Below, one piece after another: positions 16,293 through 21,089 of a stretch of 21,089 nucleotides of DNA. Numbering within the stretch: position 1 is the stretch's first letter; every line of letters begins with the position of its first letter. The notes beneath the pieces were generated by a model that worked only from the letters and a program-made list of their open reading frames with translations, did not search any database and was not told the origin of the DNA. Location of the stretch: NCBI GenBank assembly GCA_003427395.1, contig BFEA01000073.1, positions 489,682 through 510,770 of the forward strand, given 5' to 3'. The position numbers and the translations under genes are program-made. The stretch comes from Chara braunii (taxonomy: Eukaryota; Streptophyta; Charophyceae; Charales; Characeae).

Positions 16293-17148
16293 GCTTCGCG
16301 GGAAGTGAGGCGACTCCACTTCCTACTCCGCCGGGCACAATTGCCTTGCTAACAACCTCCTCCACGTCCGGGGAACATGCGTATGTTGCCAGTCTTCGCG
16401 AAGATTATGAGGACTATGTTATCCAGCTGGTCCCGCCATTGGACCAACATCTCCACGTGCAAGACTCATTTGCGTGTGCGACTTCATCACCATCGCCAAG
16501 TGAACCAGCATCCTCGTCAGCATCACTCGGGGACTCGTCGGTGTGGTCTCGACTTGAGGAACTCGACCCATTGACACCGGAGGACTTCCAATGGTTGCCT
16601 CTTCCCCCATCTGGTTCCTTGCCGAAGCGGCGAAGCCGCATTGCAACGCCCTAATGGCGGAGCTACGCAACTACTTGCACGCTGCAGTACCAGCTCCGTT
16701 GATGGAAGACGAAGTAGCGGTTGTTGACCTTCGCGAGTACATTGCGAAGATTGACCATGAGTACGCCACGCAACGGTACAACGACACCGACGCACCGTTA
16801 CTCTACGTCTACATTCAGATCGGGAAGGTGACCTGCAACGCCTTGATTGATTGTGGAGCTACTCGCAACTACATCAGCCAGGACTTCATGACCCGCGCCG
16901 GCCTGGGGCCGCGCGTTCGAAGGAAATCGCAGCCCACGCAAGTCACGTTGGCCGACGGTCGTACGCACAAGTTCACCGACCGGTGCATTGACTCCGTCCC
17001 CGTGTACTTCGCCCCGCTTGCACGCGAGGCCGTGTCCTTTGACATATTGGACACACAGTTCGACATGATTTTGGGCATGTCATGGCTGCGCAACGAGGAA
17101 CACCCGGTGAACTTCTACTGCCGCACCGTTCATGTCATAACCGGAACG
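16293..17148 (+). pseudogene. Gypsy pol: linker and aspartic protease, frameshifted
   Basis: From 16346 to about 16625 a Ser/Pro-rich linker (LREDYEDYVIQLVPPLDQ, then SRLEELDPLTPEDFQWLP) is readable in one frame. A repeat of CGAAG/GCGAAG at about 16622-16636 coincides with a change to a second frame, which fits an 8-base insertion. The second frame carries the protease: LLYVYIQIGKVTCNALIDCGATRNYIS, shown here only as ALIDCGATRNYIS around 16840-16878, then TLADGRT and [10 protein letters not shown]. The active-site triad reads Asp-Cys-Gly (16849-16857), not the usual Asp-Ser/Thr-Gly. A second frameshift at about 17140-17150 passes to the RT frame. The protease would cut Gag-Pol. It is inactive as encoded here because of the frameshifts. 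Confidence 0.85.
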
Positions 17149-18677
17149 GGGTACTTGTGCCATGTACGGTCCCCACACCTCATCCTTCGATTGGTTGTCA
17201 CGGGGTCTCCGCGGCAAGCATTCGCAACTCCATCTCACGGAACGACGTGGAAGAAATTGGCATTTGTTTCTTGCACGCCCTCCCTCCTCCCGACGAGCCA
17301 GCGGCAGAACAGCCATTGGATCCACGCATTGTACAACTTCTTGACTCCTATGGCGATGTCTTTGAAGCCCCCGCCGGAATCGTACCGAATCGGCCAATTC
17401 GTCACGAGATCATCCTCGAAGATGGGGCCGTACCTCTGCGCAGATGTATTTACCGCATGAGCGAGGAGGAACTCAAAGTGCTTCGAACGCAACTCGATGA
17501 CCTCATTGACAAGGGCTGGATTCGCCCTAGCTGCTCGCCCTACGATGCACTTGTTCTCTTCGTTCGGAAGAAGAACAAGGAGTTGCGCTTATGCATTGAC
17601 TATCGCAAGCTTAATGCTCAAACCATTAAGAATGTCGGTCCGCTTCCACTCATCGACGATCTTCTCGAACGCTTGGGCGGCGCCAAGTATTTTTCCAAGT
17701 TGGACCTCAAGGCCGGGTACCACCAGCTCGAGATCCATCCAAGAGATCGATATAAAACCTCGTTCAAGACACAGTACGGACACTTCGAGTGGGTCGTAAT
17801 GCCATTCGGCCTCACGAATGCCCCGGCCACCTTCCAAACGGCAATGACAACGGAGTTTCGCGACATGTTGGACCGGTTCGTGCTCATCTACCTCGATAAC
17901 ATCTTGGTGTATAGTCGAGCTTTGGACGAGCACATCGTGCATCTACGTGTTGTTTTGGACAGGCTTCGTACGGCCAAGTACAAGGCCAACTGAGCCCAGT
18001 GCGAATTCGCACAGCAAGAGCTCGAGTACTTGGGCCACATTTTGACGCCTCAAGGCATCCGTCCGCTCGCGGACAAGATCAAGGTAATTCAGGATTGGCC
18101 GGATCCGACCAACACCACGAAAGTTCGTTCTTTCATGGGATTGGTCGGGTACTACCAACGCTTCATCGGAGGATACGCACGGATCGCCGCACCTTTGTCC
18201 AGATTGCAGTCTCCACAGGTGCCCTTCCAGTTCACCGACGAAGTCCGCAGTTGGTTCCACAAATTGAAGACAGCGTTGCTCCTTGCCCCCGTCTTGAGCA
18301 TCTACGATCCCACCTTGCCTACGAGAGTGACTACGGACACTTCCGGCTACGACATGGGTGTAGTTTTGGAACAACACGACGAAGTAGACTGGCATCTGAT
18401 TGAGTACTTCAGCCAAAAGGTGCCTCCCATCAACACGATTGATGATACATGGAAGGAGTTGCTTGCGTTCGTCACGGTGCTCAAGCGTTGGCCACACTTC
18501 CTCCTCGGGCGTCGCAGGTTCACTTGGGTGATGGATAACAACCCATTGACTTACTACAAGACGCAAGACACGGTGAGCAGCACGATTGCTCGGCGGATGT
18601 ACTTCATCGATCAGTTCAACTTCACACCGAAACACATTCCGGGCCTCTCCAACCGAGCCGCGGATGCTCTCTCGTGA
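17149..18677 (+). pseudogene. Gypsy pol: reverse transcriptase and RNase H, broken
   Basis: Same frame as gag. RT motifs in order: [22 protein letters not shown], of which GWIRPS is the anchor; [26 protein letters not shown] (motif A); [13 protein letters not shown] (motif B); and YLDNILVYS (motif C, 17889-17915). Motif C should read Y-x-D-D; its second Asp is Asn (AAC, 17898-17900), one G-to-A step from GAC, which by itself should abolish polymerisation. TGA at 17991-17993 interrupts the thumb region (AKYKAN stop AQCEFAQQELEYLG). RNase H follows with Asp in TTDTSGYD, Glu in WKELLAF and Asp in VMDNNPLTY, all present, ending at TGA 18675-18677 after NRAADALS. Both stops are one step from CGA. 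This would copy element RNA into DNA in the particle. Confidence 0.93.
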
Positions 18678-20270
18678 AGATCAGATCTTTGCGCAGTGAC
18701 TCACCACGCATTCAGTTTCGACGAAACCCTTCATCAGCATTTTGTGCGAGCACACAAGTCCGATCCGGAATACACCACACTCTACGAGCAACTATCCTTG
18801 GATCACCCACTGGCCAGCCACTATCACGTCGTCGATGGCTACTTGTTTCTTCACTCAAGCGGCAAGAACTTACTATGCGTCCCACATGACCATCGCCTAC
18901 GGACTCGCCTCCTCGGAGAGTACCACGACTCGAGACTCGTTGGCCACCTCGGCATCAACCGTACGATCACAAGACTTCGGCAACGATTCCGATGGCCCGA
19001 CCTCATTACCGATGTCACTTGGTATTGTGACTCTTGCGAAGTTTGTCGATGAAGCAAACCCCGCAATTGCAACCCCTACGGTGAGTTACGCCCCTTGCCT
19101 ATTCCACGAGAACCCGGCCTCTCCATTGCCATGGACGTCACTGGCCCGTTCCCCCGGGACCGCTTCGGGCACGACGACATTCTCACGGTCGTTGACCATT
19201 TGAGCAAGTACGCACGATTTCTTCCTTGCAAGTACTACGCCACGGCTCCGGAACTTGCATGCCTCTTACACACCGGCTGGATTTGCGGCCACGGCGTTCC
19301 GGAGGACATCGTCAGCGATCGCGACACTCGTTTCATGGCAGCATTTTGGACCTTTCTCATGAAAGAGTCCGGCACAGAGTTGAAACCAAGCTCGGCTCGG
19401 CATCAGCAAACGGACGGGCAGACGGAGCGGGCACATCAAACCGCTCAAGTAATGCTGCGCACACTCATCCATACGGATCAGAAGGATTGGGTGGACCGCC
19501 TCCCCGACATCGAATTCGCCTCCAACACTTTGGTGCACCCGGCGATCGGCGTGACTCCGTTCAAGTTATACCACGGTTGTCGAAAAGGTCGTATCTTCGC
19601 CGATCTTCCATTTCCAAAGACTGTCGACATTGACGCCACTTGTTCTCCTGCCTCCGTTCGAAAGTATAGGGACTTGTTGGCTACAACCCGCGCCAACATG
19701 CAAAAGGCTCAAGTCCGCATGCAACAACAAGCTAACAGGCGTCGCGTGCCATGCCCCATCCGCGCCAACAACCTTGTTTGGGTCTCCACGGAGGAGTTTG
19801 CGCTTGAACTGGATGTATCCCGCAAGCTACTCCCAAAGTGGTTTGGACCATGGCCCATCACATCAGCCACGGGTGATGAGCCCGATGNCCCCTCTTTTTT
19901 GATCAAAATCCCGCCGCATCTCACGGTGCACACAGTTTTTCACGCCTCCAAGCTGGCCACATATACACCAGCCAAGAGCGACGACTTCCCAGGACGACAA
20001 TCACAAGACCCTCCTTCCACGGATGGTCACCAGGAAGTCGACCGCGTCATCACGCATCGCAATCACGGCAACAAGCCAATGCAGTACAAAGTCACATTCA
20101 AGTGGTGCAACCGCGACGACACGCGATGGATTTCCCGGGCAACTTTGCGAGCGTTCGCTCCTGACATCTATGCTCATTTTGAGAAGAAACGGCTAGCGAT
20201 GGAAGCTACACAGCCTCCCACCCGGACTTCAGTCCCTCCCTCCAACAGACAGCTTCGCCCTCGTAGGTAA
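18678..20270 (+). pseudogene. Gypsy pol: integrase with chromodomain-like tail, one internal stop
   Basis: Continues in the gag/RT frame. HHCC zinc-binding domain: GEYHDSRLVGHLG, then CDSCEVC (18919-19046). TGA at 19050-19052 follows CEVCR, again one step from CGA. The core then has Asp at 19134-19136 (AMDVTG), Asp at 19317-19319 (VSDRD) and Glu at 19425-19427 (GQTERA), with 35 residues between the last two, the canonical D,D-35-E. A GPY/F motif (KWFGPWPI) and FHASKLATY come next, followed by a chromodomain-like region (VDRVITHRNHGNKPMQYKV, WISRATLRAF) and a basic tail, ending at TAG 20268-20270. An N at 19887 leaves one residue undefined. The catalytic residues are intact, yet the stop separates them from the zinc domain. 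The chromodomain tail places the element among chromoviruses. Confidence 0.93.
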
Positions 20271-20283
20271 GCTCGGTCTTTCA

Positions 20284-20294
20284 AGGAGGGGGGA
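20284..20294 (+). other. Polypurine tract
   Basis: AGGAGGGGGGA directly before the LTR start at 20296 and 13 bases after the pol stop: the primer site for plus-strand DNA synthesis. Confidence 0.85.
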
Positions 20295-20373
20295 CTGTGG
20301 CATACTCCGTACCACACGGGCCCAACAGTGCCCGACCTGGTAGACTAAGGGTCCGTAGGAGTAGAGCCTGTTT

Positions 20374-20398
20374 CGTTTCAGACTAAAAGTCTGAAACG
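20374..20398. repeat. Perfect inverted repeat inside the 3' LTR
   Basis: CGTTTCAGACT and AGTCTGAAACG, 11-bp perfect arms with an AAA loop, in the U3 part about 230 bases upstream of the TATA box. It could be a protein-binding palindrome or a hairpin; no function can be shown. Confidence 0.8.
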
Positions 20399-20604
20399 AG
20401 GGCCTACAGACCCTGTGTCGTTTCGGCCTCCAGCCTGAAAATGACGGGCCATTTCCAGGCCCTCGCAAGATCGACCTACCCTGAAACTCAGGCACCAGAC
20501 CGGGGTCTTAGCTCAGGCCATGACGGCCTATTTTGTGGAGTGTCAACCCCAGGGTCTGGCACGTTTTGGCGTAGGCACGAGTAGCCTCCCAGACGGGCCA
20601 GCAC

Positions 20605-20611
20605 TATATAA
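20605..20611 (+). promoter_or_regulatory. TATA box of the 3' LTR
   Basis: TATATAAGG about 310 bases into the LTR, followed by a non-AT-rich stretch in which transcription would start some 30 bases on. This is a typical position for the U3/R boundary. Confidence 0.65.
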
Positions 20612-20812
20612 GGCTGACCCACCCTGTAGGCTGCAAGCAGTTCGCAGGCAGCTCACAGGTAGTCATGAGGCAGTTCGTAGGAACTTCCCAGGCACTTCAC
20701 GACGTTCACGTGCAGAAGGCAGGAGGTAGTCTTCAAGATCCGACAGCGGCACTCTGGTGCAGCGGTAGCGTTAGCAGTAGTCCTCGGCGCTGGGCGCCAG
20801 TAGGAGCAAGAG

Positions 20813-20836
20813 GCGAGAGAGAGAGAGAGAGAGAGA
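20813..20836. repeat. Short GA microsatellite within the LTR
   Basis: About eleven GA units in the downstream part of the LTR. Confidence 0.85.
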
Positions 20837-20930
20837 TGATGGGCGGAGGCCACGGATACTCACCTATGGCGCCATAGCTCCAGTTTCGTCTTCGGTGTAT
20901 CTGCAGCAAGACGCCACCTTTACAGGTTAG

Positions 20931-21031
20931 TACTGGCTACGAGAGAGAGGGATTGAGTTCTTCTTCTTCCTCTTCCAAGTCCACCATCTCTTCCTCACCC
21001 TTCCGCTGCCTGACTTCTCGGGGTCTATCGG
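20931..21031. other. Sequence after the LTR block
   Basis: About 100 bases with GA and TTC/CTTC-rich stretches and no ORF of note. A similar TTC-rich stretch follows the matching LTR block at the left end, so this could be LTR rather than flanking DNA. No primer-binding site was recognised. Confidence 0.4.
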
Positions 21032-21032
21032 C

Positions 21033-21089
<57 letters not shown>
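21030..21089. repeat. GA microsatellite at the window end
   Basis: At least 28 pure GA units running to the last base. The true length is unknown. Confidence 0.95.

Larger units (their letters stand above)
20296..20930 (+). repeat. 3' LTR of the main Gypsy element
   Basis: Starts TGTGGCATAC right after the polypurine tract. It contains TATATAA (20605-20611), the probable LTR promoter, and ends with blocks shared with the opposite-strand LTR at 688-1213 (GGCGCCATAGCTCCAG at about 20868, ACAGGTTAG at 20922-20930). The true end is not seen; LTR sequence may continue into the TTC-rich and GA tracts that follow. The short LTR at 3857 that begins this element shows no similarity to it. Confidence 0.75.

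Noticed and set aside
16033-16308. 91-codon frame overlapping the gag tail
   Set aside because: The gag frame itself, read through its stops, carries the CCHC knuckle; this alternative frame is an Arg/Thr-rich shadow.
1-21089. A novel defence, biosynthetic or other host gene system
   Set aside because: Every recognisable domain belongs to a retrotransposon and the remaining DNA is repeat or non-coding; nothing supports a host operon-like or enzymatic system.

Overview
This is a gene-poor, repeat-dense stretch of a eukaryotic nuclear genome. No host gene, rRNA, tRNA or CRISPR array can be supported. Nearly everything is decayed transposable element: Ty3/Gypsy chromodomain retrotransposons, a LINE, and a probable non-autonomous DNA transposon, separated by long microsatellites (CA, CT, CG, TG, GAA, ATCA, GA). 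The pol wording of the main Gypsy element, its Asp-Cys-Gly protease site, the DUF4283-like LINE ORF1 and a tRNA-iMet-type primer-binding site point to a streptophyte. From memory the closest match is the repeat fraction of charophyte algae such as Chara; I could not verify this. A few N bases and microsatellite ends suggest a contig piece from a draft assembly.

Layout, left to right. 1-1213: compound microsatellite, an unassigned stretch, then a minus-strand LTR whose 5' edge is at 1213. 1215-1500: TG and ATCA microsatellites. About 1500-3856: 3' LTR, polypurine tract, chromodomain and integrase of a minus-strand Gypsy element, broken by stops and a frameshift and cut off at about 3856. About 3857-4074: a short plus-strand LTR and primer-binding site. 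4075-4322: an AT-rich leader repeat, here called rep A. 4323-10882: a minus-strand LINE inserted in rep A; its RT N-terminal part (about 7187-8390) lies inverted on the plus strand. 10883-11189: the rest of rep A. 11190-12597: a 1.4-kb insertion holding GC-rich hairpins, a large foldback and a TG/CA hairpin, flanked by near-identical 9-bp repeats. 12607-13652: leader and gag N-terminus, copy 1. 13648-15212: second copy of rep A + leader + gag N-terminus, which runs on into full gag, protease, RT, RNase H, integrase and chromodomain up to 20270. 20284-20930 or beyond: polypurine tract and 3' LTR. 21030-21089: GA microsatellite.

The pieces give a relative order of events. The Gypsy element suffered a tandem duplication of rep A-leader-gag with a TTGAT microhomology junction. 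Copy 1 then received the LINE and the 1.4-kb insertion; copy 2 preserves both empty sites. All reading frames carry inactivating lesions. Three pol stops read TGA where CGA is expected, and the RT active site reads YLDN rather than YLDD, which fits deamination of methylated cytosine. No previously undescribed enzymatic system was found; the value of the window is in its transposon structure.
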